64,000 bases of DNA from Anaerostipes rhamnosivorans (GCF_005280655.1 NZ_CP040058.1:1402001-1466000), one strand, 5' to 3'; positions 1-8,966 are shown, counted from the first letter of the stretch. The notes: a model not told the origin generated them from the sequence alone. Translations and numbers: made by a program.

Positions 1-1
1 A

Positions 2-658
2 AACGGCAAAGAATACGTGTTTATCGACACTGCCGGGCTGCGCAGAAAGAATAAGATCAAAGAGGAACTGGAGCGCTACAGCGTGATCCGTACTGTATCT
101 GCCGTGGAGAGGTGTGATGTGGCAGTCCTGGTCATCGACGCCACGGAAGGCATCACAGAACAGGACGCAAAGATCGCGGGGATTGCCCATGAGAGAGGCA
201 AGGGAATGATCATAGCGGTCAATAAATGGGATCTTGTGGAGAAGGATGACAAGACGATTTATAAGTTTACCAACAAGATTCGTGAAGTCCTGGCTTACAT
301 GTCCTATGCGGAGTTAGTTTTTATCTCAGCGAAGACAGGACAGCGCTTTCCGAAGATTTTTGATATGCTTGACGCTGTCATCGAGAACCACGCAATGCGT
401 GTGCAGACCGGAGTGCTGAACGAGATTCTGACAGAGGCAGTGGCCATGAAGCAGCCGCCGTCCGACAAGGGAAAACGCCTGAAACTCTACTATATGACAC
501 AGGTATCGGTAAAACCGCCGACTTTCGTTGTGTTTATCAATGACAAGCAGCTGATGCATTTTTCATATACCCGTTATATTGAAAACCAGATCCGGAATAC
601 TTTTGGATTCCGGGGTACGCCGATTCATATCATTGCGCGGGAAAGGAAGGAAAAGTAA
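2..658 (+). CDS. der: Ribosome assembly GTPase Der (EngA), C-terminal part
   Basis: Partial at the 5' end; the reading frame is open from base 2, so the true start lies outside the window. What remains is most of the second GTPase domain and the C-terminal KH-like domain. The G3 motif DTAG appears near the start and the G4 motif NKWD follows about 70 residues later, with a SAK G5 motif further on. The protein ends in the basic YTRYIENQIRNTFGFRGTPI stretch typical of Der. The family has two tandem GTPase domains and acts in 50S subunit maturation in the cytoplasm. Its stop overlaps the plsY start by one base (TAATG), so the two are probably translationally coupled. Confidence 0.95.
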   Translation, partial: NGKEYVFIDTAGLRRKNKIKEELERYSVIRTVSAVERCDVAVLVIDATEGITEQDAKIAGIAHERGKGMIIAVNKWDLVEKDDKTIYKFTNKIREVLAYMSYAELVFISAKTGQRFPKIFDMLDAVIENHAMRVQTGVLNEILTEAVAMKQPPSDKGKRLKLYYMTQVSVKPPTFVVFINDKQLMHFSYTRYIENQIRNTFGFRGTPIHIIARERKEK

Positions 659-1284
659 TGGTCCTTTGTGTTTTTCTCTGCCTGGCTATGGGATATCTGC
701 TGGGCTGCATTCAGACAGGATACATCATCGGAAAAATCAATCATATTGATATAAGAAACTACGGAAGCGGAAATTCAGGAACTACAAATACCTTGAGAAC
801 TCTGGGAAAGACAGCGGCGCTGCTGACTTTCCTCGGAGATTCCCTAAAGGGACTCATCGCAGTAAACGCTGCGAGATACATACTGATCCCCCAATTCGGC
901 GGGATGGCTCATGAAGCTACACTTTGGCTGGTGACTGGTTTTGCAGTGGTCATCGGACATAATTTTCCCTTTTACCTGCACTTTAAGGGAGGGAAGGGAA
1001 TCGCTACTACAGGCGGAGTGATCTTTGCATTTGACTGGAGGCTGGGGCTTCTCTGTCTGCTGATCTTCTCCGTAGTTACGGGGATCAGCAGATATGTATC
1101 ATTGGGTTCCATTTGTATGGTGCTTGTGATCCCTTTTATTTTATATTTCAGCAGTCCCAACGATTGGCAGCTGGTGGCAGTTGGATGTATATTCACAGCG
1201 ATGGCGGTCTGGAGACATAGGGCAAACATTGACCGGCTGATTCACGGGACGGAAAACAAGCTTGGGCAGAAGGTAAAACGTTAG
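658..1284 (+). CDS. plsY: Acyl-phosphate:glycerol-3-phosphate acyltransferase PlsY
   Basis: A 208-residue integral membrane protein that transfers an acyl group from acyl-phosphate to glycerol-3-phosphate, the first step of phospholipid synthesis in most Gram-positives. The three family motifs are visible: GSGNSGTTNTLR near residue 37, GHNFPFYLHFKGGKGIAT around residue 100, and WRHRANIDRLIHGTENK close to the C-terminus. Hydrophobic segments alternate between them. Length is normal for PlsY. It overlaps der by one base and lies 9 bases before gpsA, which makes its glycerol-3-phosphate substrate, so the pair forms a functional unit. Confidence 0.96.
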   Translation: MVLCVFLCLAMGYLLGCIQTGYIIGKINHIDIRNYGSGNSGTTNTLRTLGKTAALLTFLGDSLKGLIAVNAARYILIPQFGGMAHEATLWLVTGFAVVIGHNFPFYLHFKGGKGIATTGGVIFAFDWRLGLLCLLIFSVVTGISRYVSLGSICMVLVIPFILYFSSPNDWQLVAVGCIFTAMAVWRHRANIDRLIHGTENKLGQKVKR

Positions 1285-1293
1285 GAGGAAACT

Positions 1294-2310
1294 ATGAAGA
1301 AGGTAAGTGTGATTGGTGCAGGAAGCTGGGGAAGTGCTTTGGCAGTTCTGTTGGCGAATAACGGTAATGAAGTGACCCTGTGGTCTCATGACAAACAGGA
1401 AGTAGACATGCTTATGAAGGAAAGAGAGCAGAAGGATAAACTGCCGGGAGTGAAGCTGCCCGACAACGTAAAAGTCAGCGGCGATCTAGAGGAAACTCTT
1501 TCTGGAAAAGATGTCATTGTGATGGCTGTGCCGTCTCCGGTGGTCCGTTCCATGGCAGAGCGCATGGCTCCTTTTATCAAAGAAGGACAGGTAATCGTCA
1601 ACGTAGCGAAGGGAATCGAAGACGAGACTTTCAAAACTCTCACTGAGATCATCGAGGAAGAGATTCCTGGCGCTGTAGTCTGCGTACTTTCCGGACCAAG
1701 CCATGCAGAGGAAGTCGGAAGAAAGCTTCCTACCACCTGTGTAGTTGGCGCAAAAAAAGAGAGTGTAGCCGTTATGCTGCAGGATCTATTCATGAATGAA
1801 GTATTCCGTGTCTATACAAGCCCGGATATTATGGGAATCGAGCTTGGGGGAGCGTTAAAAAATGTCATTGCTCTTGCAGCAGGTGTCACAGACGGTCTTG
1901 GATATGGCGATAACACAAAGGCTGCATTGATGACCAGAGGGATCGCAGAGCTTACCAGACTTGGTGTGGCACTTGGAGGACAGATTGAGACCTTTACCGG
2001 GCTTACCGGCATTGGTGACCTGATCGTTACCTGTACGAGCGTCCACAGCCGGAACAGAAAAGCGGGTCTCTTAATGGGACAGGGATACTCTCCGAAAGAG
2101 GCTATGGATGAGGTAAAGATGGTGGTGGAAGGTGTTTACTCCGCCAAGGCAGCCCTTGGCCTTGCAAAGAGGAAGCATGTCAATGTTCCGATCATCGAGG
2201 AAGTCAACCGGGTGTTGTTTGAAGAGAAGGATCCAAGGGAGGCCGTTGCAGACCTTCTTTTAAGGGAACGTAAAAAAGAACATACAAATCTTACATGGGA
2301 AGAAGAATAG
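1294..2310 (+). CDS. gpsA: Glycerol-3-phosphate dehydrogenase [NAD(P)+]
   Basis: A cytoplasmic 338-residue enzyme that reduces dihydroxyacetone phosphate to sn-glycerol-3-phosphate for phospholipid synthesis. The N-terminal Rossmann motif GAGSWGSALA is at residues 7-16. LSGPSHAEEV and the catalytic-lysine segment LGGALKNVIALAAG follow, then GYGDNTKAALMTRG. The start is preceded by AGGAGG at a standard distance. It is the third gene in the der-plsY-gpsA run and supplies the substrate of PlsY encoded directly upstream. Length and motif order are typical. Confidence 0.97.
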   Translation: MKKVSVIGAGSWGSALAVLLANNGNEVTLWSHDKQEVDMLMKEREQKDKLPGVKLPDNVKVSGDLEETLSGKDVIVMAVPSPVVRSMAERMAPFIKEGQVIVNVAKGIEDETFKTLTEIIEEEIPGAVVCVLSGPSHAEEVGRKLPTTCVVGAKKESVAVMLQDLFMNEVFRVYTSPDIMGIELGGALKNVIALAAGVTDGLGYGDNTKAALMTRGIAELTRLGVALGGQIETFTGLTGIGDLIVTCTSVHSRNRKAGLLMGQGYSPKEAMDEVKMVVEGVYSAKAALGLAKRKHVNVPIIEEVNRVLFEEKDPREAVADLLLRERKKEHTNLTWEEE

Positions 2311-2323
2311 GAAGGATAACGTT

Positions 2324-3601
2324 ATGGCAGAATTCGCGGAAATGTCAAAGGAAGAATTGGAACAAGCAAAGGAAGCAGCAGACAATGAGTATGAGGAATT
2401 AAAAAGCAGGAATCTAAGTCTGGACATGTCAAGAGGAAAACCTGCGCCTTCCCAGGTCGATCACGCCAACGGCATGCTGAAAGAGATGACCGAATATCAC
2501 ACAAAGGCGGGAATGGATGTGAGAAACTACGGTGTTCTGGACGGAATACCGGAGATGAAGGAACTTTTCAGTGAATTGCTTGATATCAATGCTGACAATC
2601 TGATCGTTGGGGGAAATGCCAGCCTGAACCTAATGTTTGACGCGATGATGCGTCTGTTTGTGTTTGGTGCTATGGGAGAAAAACCATGGGGACAGCTCGA
2701 AAAAGTGAAGTTCCTCTGTCCGAGTCCGGGATATGACCGTCATTTTACCATCTGCGAGACACTGGGTGTGGAGATGATCCCGGTTCCTATGACAAAAGAA
2801 GGCCCGGATATGGATGTGGTAGAAGAACTTTCCGGAAGCGATGAGTCCATCAAGGGAATCTGGTGTGTTCCGAAGTATTCCAATCCTCAGGGTATCTGCT
2901 ACAGTGACAAGACAGTAGACCGACTGGCTTCCATGAAGACTGCCGCGAATGACTTCAGGATATTTTGGGACAATGCCTACGGTGTGCATCCGGTATTTGA
3001 GGATGTGAAAGTAAAGAACATTTTAGATGCCTGTGAAGAGGCCGGTACCAAAAACCGTGCTTATTATTTCTTCTCTACATCCAAGATCACTTTTCCTGGC
3101 GCAGGTGTCAGCCTGATCGCCTCCAGTCACGAGAATATCAAGGAGATTAAAAAGATCATGGGTGCCCAGACCATTGGCTATGACAAAGTGAATCAGCTGC
3201 GCCATGTGCAGTTCTTTAAAAATGCTGAGGGGCTCAGGGCCCACATGCAGGTTTTAGCCGGCTGCATGAAGCCAAAGTTTGAGACGGTTCTTAAATATCT
3301 GGAGAAAGAACTTACAGGAACTGGACTTGCTGTATGGGAGGAGCCAAAGGGCGGATACTTTGTTTCAGTGGATGTATATCCTGGTTGTGCAAAGGAAGTG
3401 GTCCGTCTGGCAAAGGAAGCGGGAGTTGTACTCACCGGCGCCGGAGCTACCTATCCGTATAAAAAGGATCCTAAGGACAGCAACTTAAGGATCGCACCTA
3501 CCTACCCTACAGTAGAAGAATTGGAGCAGGCTATGGAATTATTCTGTGTCTGTGTAAAAAAGGCCGGGATCCAGAAGCTTCTGGAACAAACCGACTTATA
3601 G
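2324..3601 (+). CDS. Class I PLP-dependent aminotransferase, subgroup Ic aspartate aminotransferase type
   Basis: A 425-residue PLP enzyme resembling the subgroup often annotated as MocR-like aminotransferase or aspartate aminotransferase Ic. Visible features are the N-terminal LDMSRGKPAP, the substrate/PLP segment PKYSNPQGICYS, the DNAYGVH segment, and the PLP-lysine motif STSKITFPGAG at about residue 245. The likely reaction is aspartate/2-oxoglutarate transamination, but substrate specificity is inferred from family only. It lies 13 bases after gpsA and is followed by a hairpin terminator, so it is probably the last gene of the der operon. Confidence 0.85.
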   Translation: MAEFAEMSKEELEQAKEAADNEYEELKSRNLSLDMSRGKPAPSQVDHANGMLKEMTEYHTKAGMDVRNYGVLDGIPEMKELFSELLDINADNLIVGGNASLNLMFDAMMRLFVFGAMGEKPWGQLEKVKFLCPSPGYDRHFTICETLGVEMIPVPMTKEGPDMDVVEELSGSDESIKGIWCVPKYSNPQGICYSDKTVDRLASMKTAANDFRIFWDNAYGVHPVFEDVKVKNILDACEEAGTKNRAYYFFSTSKITFPGAGVSLIASSHENIKEIKKIMGAQTIGYDKVNQLRHVQFFKNAEGLRAHMQVLAGCMKPKFETVLKYLEKELTGTGLAVWEEPKGGYFVSVDVYPGCAKEVVRLAKEAGVVLTGAGATYPYKKDPKDSNLRIAPTYPTVEELEQAMELFCVCVKKAGIQKLLEQTDL

Positions 3602-3610
3602 TACATAAGG

Positions 3611-3653
3611 AAAAGAAGGCTTTACCTGGGGATGGTAGAGCCTTCTTTTAATT
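3611..3653 (+). terminator. Intrinsic terminator after the aminotransferase gene
   Basis: AAGAAGGCTTTACC pairs with GGTAGAGCCTTCTT with one mismatch across a 7-nt loop and is followed by TTTT. The sequence also forms an A-rich/T-rich hairpin on the opposite strand, so it may serve the convergent MATE gene as well. Confidence 0.8.
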
Positions 3654-3695
3654 TCAGAGGCAAGATATGTCCTCACCCGATATGTTTTTATTTGT

Positions 3696-5045
3696 TTACT
3701 TTAGTTTTCGATAAACGGTGATCAGCATGGTTACATAACAGGCGGTTCCTCCGATAAAGTTTGAGATAGGCTCTGCTATAAAAACACCGTTGACGCCCAA
3801 ACCGAACAGCATCGGAAGGCAGACAGTTAAAGGAAGCACAATGACAACCTTTCGGAAGATTGAAAAGAAGATGGCCTGTTTGGATCTGTTCAGGGCAATA
3901 TAGGTGGACTGGCCTGAAAACTGTAGGGACATCATAAAGATCCCAAAGAAATACAGCTTCAGGGCAGGCACGCCCTTAGCGATGATGGAGGGGTCGCTGT
4001 TAAATATATGGATAAAAAAGTGGGGAGCCAAAAGCAGGATGCCCCAGACTGCGGATGTATAGACAATGCAGGCAAGGGTCATAAACTTTATAGCCTGTTT
4101 TACCCGTTGGTACTGTTCAGCCCCGTAATTATAACCCAGCACCGGCTGTGCGCCGTTGGTAATGCCGGTCACTGGCATAGTGATCACTTCCCGGATAGAG
4201 TTTAAGATCGTCATGATCGTCACGTAGAGATCCCCTCCGTAAATCTGTAAGGTTGCATTGCAGGCGATCTGGACGATGCTGTTGGTGATGGACATGGTAA
4301 ACCCGGAGAGACCCAGAGCGATGATCTGTCTGACAAGAGTCAACTTCAGACTGAAATATTCTATCTTCAGTTTTAAGATGGTCTTTTTTCCGGCCAGGAA
4401 CACAAGGACCCATACAGAAGAAATAAACTGGGAGATGACTGTTGCCAGAGCGGCGCCTCTGACACCCAGATGCAGCACAAAGATAAAGACAGGGTCTAGG
4501 ACAATATTCAAGATTGCACCGATTAAAACCGTCAACATGCCTGTCCTGGCAAATCCCTGTGAGTTAATAAAACTGTTCATTCCAAGACCGATCATCACAA
4601 AAACAGATCCCAGCAGATAGATTGTGATATAGCTGTCTGCATATGGAAATGTAGCCTGGCTGGCCCCAAACGCATAGATGACCGGTTTTTTAAATATAAG
4701 GATCACGGCAGTGAGCAGAAGGCCCAGGACGATCAGAAGGAAAAAAGAATTCCCCATGATCTCCTCGGCCTTTTTTTGATTCCCCTTTCCCCGCTCAATA
4801 GAACATAAGGGGGCACCGCCCATACCGATTAAATTGGCAAAAGCCATGATGATCGTGATGATAGGAAAGGTGATTCCCACGCCGCCAAGGGCGAGAGCAG
4901 CATCCGTCCCCATCCTTCCAATGTAGATACGGTCAACAATGCTGTACAGAACATTGATCAGCTGAGCCAGTGTCATAGGAACAGCCAGGTTTATAATATT
5001 TCTCGTTACACTTCCCTTTGTAAAATCATTTGTCTTATTTTCCAT
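3696..5045 (-). CDS. MATE family multidrug efflux transporter
   Basis: A membrane antiporter of about 449 residues with twelve hydrophobic segments, of the MatE (NorM/DinF-like) fold, exporting drugs or other cations using a Na+ or H+ gradient. The N-terminus reads LAVPMTLAQLINVLYSIVDRIYIG, typical of the family (first 20 given: LAVPMTLAQLINVLYSIVDR). An in-frame ATG lies 29 codons upstream, but the start at 5045 (MENKTNDFTKG) has an AAGGCGG ribosome site about 8 nt upstream, so I prefer it. The gene is alone on the - strand between two + strand operons, diverging from dapF. The substrate cannot be read from the sequence. Confidence 0.9.
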   Translation of the reverse strand: MENKTNDFTKGSVTRNIINLAVPMTLAQLINVLYSIVDRIYIGRMGTDAALALGGVGITFPIITIIMAFANLIGMGGAPLCSIERGKGNQKKAEEIMGNSFFLLIVLGLLLTAVILIFKKPVIYAFGASQATFPYADSYITIYLLGSVFVMIGLGMNSFINSQGFARTGMLTVLIGAILNIVLDPVFIFVLHLGVRGAALATVISQFISSVWVLVFLAGKKTILKLKIEYFSLKLTLVRQIIALGLSGFTMSITNSIVQIACNATLQIYGGDLYVTIMTILNSIREVITMPVTGITNGAQPVLGYNYGAEQYQRVKQAIKFMTLACIVYTSAVWGILLLAPHFFIHIFNSDPSIIAKGVPALKLYFFGIFMMSLQFSGQSTYIALNRSKQAIFFSIFRKVVIVLPLTVCLPMLFGLGVNGVFIAEPISNFIGGTACYVTMLITVYRKLK

Positions 5046-5206
5046 AATAAACGCCGCCTTAATGTCTAGGAACTTACTTAGTGATATATACTTTTTATAG
5101 TAAAATTGAGTAGATGATCTCTTCTTTCCCACTTTGTTCCTTAGATTGGTGCTTCTATTTTATAATAGGGAGCTCCAAAACACAACTAGGAGCGGCAGAA
5201 AACACT

Positions 5207-5235
5207 TTGTGTTTCTATATTGATTATGGTAGAAT
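5207..5235 (+). promoter_or_regulatory. Candidate promoter for dapF-murE
   Basis: TAGAAT at 5230-5235 is preceded by TG at the extended -10 position (TGGTAGAAT). A weak -35 TTGTGT lies 17 nt upstream. The start of dapF is about 40 nt downstream with an AAGGAG ribosome site. Confidence 0.45.
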
Positions 5236-5276
5236 AAAAAAATATTAATGACAATAAGAAAATAAGGAGTGATTCC

Positions 5277-6128
5277 ATGAAATTTACAAAAATGCACGGC
5301 TGCGGCAATGATTATGTATATGTGAACTGTTTTGAAGAAACCATCGAGAACCCAAATGCGGCAGCTAAATTTGTCAGTGACCGCCACTTTGGCATCGGTT
5401 CGGACGGCATGATCTGTATTCACCCTTCCGATAAAGCGGATTTCCGCATGGCAATGTACAATTCTGATGGTTCCGAGGGAGCCATGTGCGGCAATGGAGT
5501 ACGCTGCATAGCAAAATATGTCTACGACTATGGATTGACAGATAAAACAAGGATTACCATAGAGACAAAGGGCGGGATCAAGGAACTGGATCTTACGGTA
5601 GAGGACGGAAAGGTCACCTGGGTCAATGTTGATATGGATGCACCGGTGCTGGACGCTGAGAAGATTCCTGTGAACTATGACGAAGAAAAACAAGTCATTG
5701 ATAAGCCTGTCATCGTGGACGGCAGAGAGTACAGGATCACCTGCATATCCATGGGGAATCCTCATGGTGTCGTGTTTGTGGACTCTGTTGACGATCTTGA
5801 GATCGAAAGGCTTGGGCCAATGTTTGAGAACCATCCAATGTTTCCGGACCGGGTCAACACAGAATTCATTGAAGTCATCGATGACCATACGGTCAAAATG
5901 CGGGTATGGGAACGCGGGTCAGGAGAGACACTGGCATGCGGAACCGGAGCATGTGCGAGCGCCTACGCATGTTATTTAAATAAGAAGACCGGCAAAAATG
6001 TTCTGGTCCACCTGCTGGGCGGAGATCTTCAGATTAATTACGATGAAGAGAAACATACCATCTTTATGAAGGGGCCGGCCACAAAGGTATTTGACGGGGA
6101 GATTGACCTTACGGAAGTTTTGGCTTAG
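5277..6128 (+). CDS. dapF: Diaminopimelate epimerase
   Basis: A 283-residue cofactor-independent racemase converting LL- to meso-diaminopimelate for lysine and peptidoglycan synthesis. The two catalytic cysteines sit in MCGNGVRC (Cys71) and ACGTGACAS near residue 220. The N-terminal KMHGCGNDYVYV and the GNPHGVVFV segment are also conserved. The start has AAGGAG at good spacing. It is placed 9 bases before murE, whose product adds meso-DAP to the peptidoglycan precursor, so producer and consumer of the same amino acid are adjacent. Confidence 0.97.
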   Translation: MKFTKMHGCGNDYVYVNCFEETIENPNAAAKFVSDRHFGIGSDGMICIHPSDKADFRMAMYNSDGSEGAMCGNGVRCIAKYVYDYGLTDKTRITIETKGGIKELDLTVEDGKVTWVNVDMDAPVLDAEKIPVNYDEEKQVIDKPVIVDGREYRITCISMGNPHGVVFVDSVDDLEIERLGPMFENHPMFPDRVNTEFIEVIDDHTVKMRVWERGSGETLACGTGACASAYACYLNKKTGKNVLVHLLGGDLQINYDEEKHTIFMKGPATKVFDGEIDLTEVLA

Positions 6129-6137
6129 GAGGAATCT

Positions 6138-7595
6138 ATGAAATTATCAAAATTATTGGAACGATCAGAATATAGACTCGTACAGGGGCAGGAAGATACA
6201 GAGATCAGCACTCTTGTCTATGATTCAAGAAAAGTGGAAGAAGGAAGCGTTTTTGTCTGCATCTCAGGAGCAGCATTTGACGGACATAAGTTTGTCGGCC
6301 AGGTGGCAGAACAAGGTGCCAAAGCCGTTGTCGTTGAACGGGATGTGGAGGTGCCGGAAGGTGTGACTGTGATCCGGTTTGACGACACAAGGAGAGCGCT
6401 TGCGGAAATGTCCGCGGCTTACTTCGGATACCCCGCAGAGGAGCTTACGACTATTGGGATTACCGGAACCAAGGGAAAGACAACGATCACTTACATGATC
6501 CAGTCTGTTCTTGAGCATGCGGGGCAGAAGACCGGACTGATTGGAACCATCGAGACTGTCATCGGAGAGGAGCGGATTCCTTCGGTCAATACAACTCCGG
6601 AGTCTTATGTGATCCAGGAATCATTCCGCAGGATGGCCGATGAGGGCTGTAAAAACGTGGTGATGGAGGTGTCCTCACAGGGATTGATGCTGCACCGGGT
6701 CAGCGGATTCACTTTCGACTACGGAATCTTTACCAATCTTGCCGAAGACCATATCGGGGAAAATGAGCACAAGGATATGGATGATTATATTCACTGCAAG
6801 TCTCTGCTGTTTCAGCAGTGCAGGCAGGGAATCGTTAACGGCGATGACGCTTATGTGGAGAGGATCATCAAAGGACATACCTGCTCCCTGGAGACGTTTG
6901 GCATGGATGAGGCTAACGATGTGTATGCCCAAAATATAAAGAGGATCCAGGAACCCGGCTATCTGGGTGTTTCTTATGATCTGAAGGGAAAGGAAGAGTA
7001 CAATGTCCATGTGGATATCCCTGGAGATTTTACGGTTTACAATTCATTGGCCGCTATCTCTCTGTGCCGCCATATGGGGATCCAGAAGTCCGATGTGCTG
7101 GATGCGTTAAATACGATTCAGGTAAAAGGACGTCTGGAGATTATAAAAACACCGGGAGAATATACACTGATGATCGATTATGCCCACAATGCCATGAGTC
7201 TTGAGAGTCTTCTCACGACAATCCGCAAATACGAACCAAAAAAGATCTACTGTCTGTTCGGCTGCGGAGGCAACCGGGCAAAGGCAAGAAGGTATGAGAT
7301 GGGAGAAGTGTCCTCAAAGCTTGCAGACTTAACGGTGGTGACTTCTGATAATCCAAGAAATGAAGAACCTATGGATATTATTGATGACATTTTAGTTGGC
7401 GTCCACAAGGGTCCGGGCAAATATGTCACGATCCCGGACAGGAAAGAAGCCATCCGCTATTGTATGGAACATGCCGGCAAGGGAGATATCGTTATTCTTG
7501 CTGGAAAAGGGCATGAGGATTACCAGGAGATCAGAGGGGTCAAACATCATATGGATGAAAGAGACCTGATCCGTGAGATTATAGAGGAAGCATAA
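6138..7595 (+). CDS. murE: UDP-MurNAc-L-Ala-D-Glu:meso-DAP ligase
   Basis: A Mur ligase of 485 residues adding the third residue of the peptidoglycan stem peptide in the cytoplasm. The ATP loop GITGTKGKTT is near residue 109. The central-domain segment EVSSQGLMLHRVSG is present, and the C-terminal domain carries DNPRNEEP. In this family the DNPR motif marks specificity for meso-diaminopimelate rather than lysine, which fits the dapF gene just upstream. Length is typical. A 115-nt gap without a recognised feature separates it from aroE. Confidence 0.97.
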   Translation: MKLSKLLERSEYRLVQGQEDTEISTLVYDSRKVEEGSVFVCISGAAFDGHKFVGQVAEQGAKAVVVERDVEVPEGVTVIRFDDTRRALAEMSAAYFGYPAEELTTIGITGTKGKTTITYMIQSVLEHAGQKTGLIGTIETVIGEERIPSVNTTPESYVIQESFRRMADEGCKNVVMEVSSQGLMLHRVSGFTFDYGIFTNLAEDHIGENEHKDMDDYIHCKSLLFQQCRQGIVNGDDAYVERIIKGHTCSLETFGMDEANDVYAQNIKRIQEPGYLGVSYDLKGKEEYNVHVDIPGDFTVYNSLAAISLCRHMGIQKSDVLDALNTIQVKGRLEIIKTPGEYTLMIDYAHNAMSLESLLTTIRKYEPKKIYCLFGCGGNRAKARRYEMGEVSSKLADLTVVTSDNPRNEEPMDIIDDILVGVHKGPGKYVTIPDRKEAIRYCMEHAGKGDIVILAGKGHEDYQEIRGVKHHMDERDLIREIIEEA

Positions 7596-7710
7596 CTGAA
7601 TGGAAAGCTGAAGACGGATGGCACATAAGTGCTTGAGGCCTTTAAGATAAAAGAAATCAAGGAAAAACGGCAGCTTTGTAAGTCTGTCAGAGAAGAGATT
7701 AGGAGGAACT

Positions 7711-8580
7711 ATGGATAGCAGAATCAAAGGAACAACAAAATTACTTGGACTGATCGGGTCACCGGTGGGACATTCAGGCTCACCGGCAATGCACAATTAT
7801 GGCTTTCAGGCATTGGATATTGATGCGGCCTACCTTGCATTTGACATTAAAGAAGAGCAGGTAAAAGACGCCATCAGCGCAGTCCGCACTCTGAATATGA
7901 AGGGGATCAATGTGACAATGCCGTGTAAGACAGAAGCGGCAAAATACATGGATGAGTTATCTCCAGCGGCCAGGCTGATCGGTGCAGTCAATACTGTCGT
8001 GAACAGGGATGGAAAACTTTACGGTCATATCACTGACGGCGAAGGTTTCGTGGCAAACTTAAATGACCACGGTGTTACAGTGCAGGAAAAGGATATTGTA
8101 ATCTTCGGCGCAGGAGGCGCGGCAACTGCGATTTTAGTGCAGTGTGCCCTGGACGATGCAAAAGAAATCACGGTGATCAATCCAAGAGATGATTTTTTTG
8201 ACCGTGCTGAGGAGATGCACAAAAAGCTCCGCGTGGAAGCTCCGGACTGCAAGATTTCACTGATCGATCTGGCAGACGAAGAGGCTGTAAAAAAGGCAGT
8301 TTTAAAGACTGATATCCTTATAAACGGAACTCTGCTTGGAATGAAGCCAAAAGAAGATACTTCTGTGATACAGGACACAAGCCTGTTCCATGAGGATATG
8401 GTTGTTGCGGACGTTGTATATAATCCAAAAGAGACGAAACTCTTGAAAGATGCCAAGGCAGCAGGCTGCAAAACGGTACAGGGAGACGGAATGCTCTTAT
8501 GGCAGGGAGTTGCAGCGTTTAAACTGTTCACAGGACAGGATATGCCGGTAAAAGAAGTAAAAGAAAAGTTCTTTTCATAA
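7711..8580 (+). CDS. aroE: Shikimate dehydrogenase, YdiB-like
   Basis: A 289-residue enzyme that reduces 3-dehydroshikimate to shikimate in aromatic amino acid synthesis. The substrate motif GSPVGHSGSPAMHN and the catalytic-lysine segment NVTMPCKTEA are in the N-terminal half, and the dinucleotide loop GAGGAATA in the second. After the second strand it reads NPRDDFFDRA, resembling the NRRDEFF of E. coli YdiB rather than the NRT of AroE. The ending GMLLWQGVAAFKLFTG is also YdiB-like. This suggests NAD use and perhaps quinate activity, but a biosynthetic role is equally possible. AGGAGG precedes the start. Confidence 0.9.
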   Translation: MDSRIKGTTKLLGLIGSPVGHSGSPAMHNYGFQALDIDAAYLAFDIKEEQVKDAISAVRTLNMKGINVTMPCKTEAAKYMDELSPAARLIGAVNTVVNRDGKLYGHITDGEGFVANLNDHGVTVQEKDIVIFGAGGAATAILVQCALDDAKEITVINPRDDFFDRAEEMHKKLRVEAPDCKISLIDLADEEAVKKAVLKTDILINGTLLGMKPKEDTSVIQDTSLFHEDMVVADVVYNPKETKLLKDAKAAGCKTVQGDGMLLWQGVAAFKLFTGQDMPVKEVKEKFFS

Positions 8581-8779
8581 CATTTTCACCAGTTCTCCGG
8601 CTTGCTGTCTCAGGGACGTAAGATTTTCTAACTTTCAGCAAAGTCTCTCCGGCGGCCCGTTCGGAACTCGCTGACGCTCAGACAGCCTCACTGCGCGATG
8701 CGCACCGCCTCCGAGTCTTTGCTTCAAGAAGAAAAACTAACGTCCCTTCGAATGCAAGGCCTCCGAACTGGTGAAAATG
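8581..8779. repeat. Long nested inverted repeat after aroE (about 199 bp)
   Basis: The ends CATTTTCACCAGTTC (8581-8595) and GAACTGGTGAAAATG (8765-8779) are exact inverted copies. Inside, GGGACGTAAGATTTTCT (8613-8629) pairs with AGAAAAACTAACGTCCC (8730-8746) with two mismatches, and AGCAAAGTCTC (8637-8647) pairs with GAGTCTTTGCT (8713-8723). The 65-nt centre is GC-rich. No credible gene lies here. The whole could fold into one long cruciform or RNA arm and may also end transcription of aroE. Confidence 0.85.
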
Positions 8780-8792
8780 GACGTAATGTCTG
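8775..8792 (+). repeat. 18-bp motif also found at 36991-37008
   Basis: AAAATGGACGTAATGTCT is the exact reverse complement of bases 36991-37008. Similarity continues past the 18 bases (CTGGAG and AAAAG blocks). A diverged copy AGACACTACATCCATTT lies at 41964-41980 beside another hairpin repeat. Confidence 0.8.
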
Positions 8793-8832
8793 CTGGAGCA
8801 GGCTGCTACAAGACAAAAGGCGCCACCTCTAA

Positions 8833-8897
8833 GAGTTTTTCTTCATTGTTGGAAGGAGGCCTTTCCAGAGCCGACTGGAAACAATGGAGAAAAACTC
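8833..8897 (+). repeat. Hairpin repeat, family 1, copy A
   Basis: Arms GAGTTTTTCTTCATTGTT (8833-8850) and AACAATGGAGAAAAACTC (8880-8897) match at 17 of 18 positions. They enclose a 29-nt loop starting GGAAGGAGGCCTTTCC that is conserved in the other copies at 11624, 36885, 37003 and 41977. Confidence 0.85.
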
Positions 8898-8928
8898 ATA
8901 AGATAATACATAGTAAGATAAGAGATAA

Positions 8929-8956
8929 AAGGATTGCGCAGGCAGTCCTTTTTTTC
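8929..8956 (+). terminator. Intrinsic terminator upstream of spoIVA
   Basis: GGATTGC (8931-8937) pairs with GCAGTCC (8942-8948), followed by seven T. It separates the repeat-rich gap from the spoIVA promoter. Confidence 0.7.
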
Positions 8957-8966
8957 TTTGTTTCAG

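Noticed and set aside
5160..5888. A 242-codon frame antisense to dapF
   Set aside because: dapF on the + strand has both catalytic motifs; the antisense frame is a shadow.
8833..8897. Family 1 hairpins as plain terminators
   Set aside because: They lack a T-run after the stem, occur in both orientations and have a conserved loop, which terminators do not.
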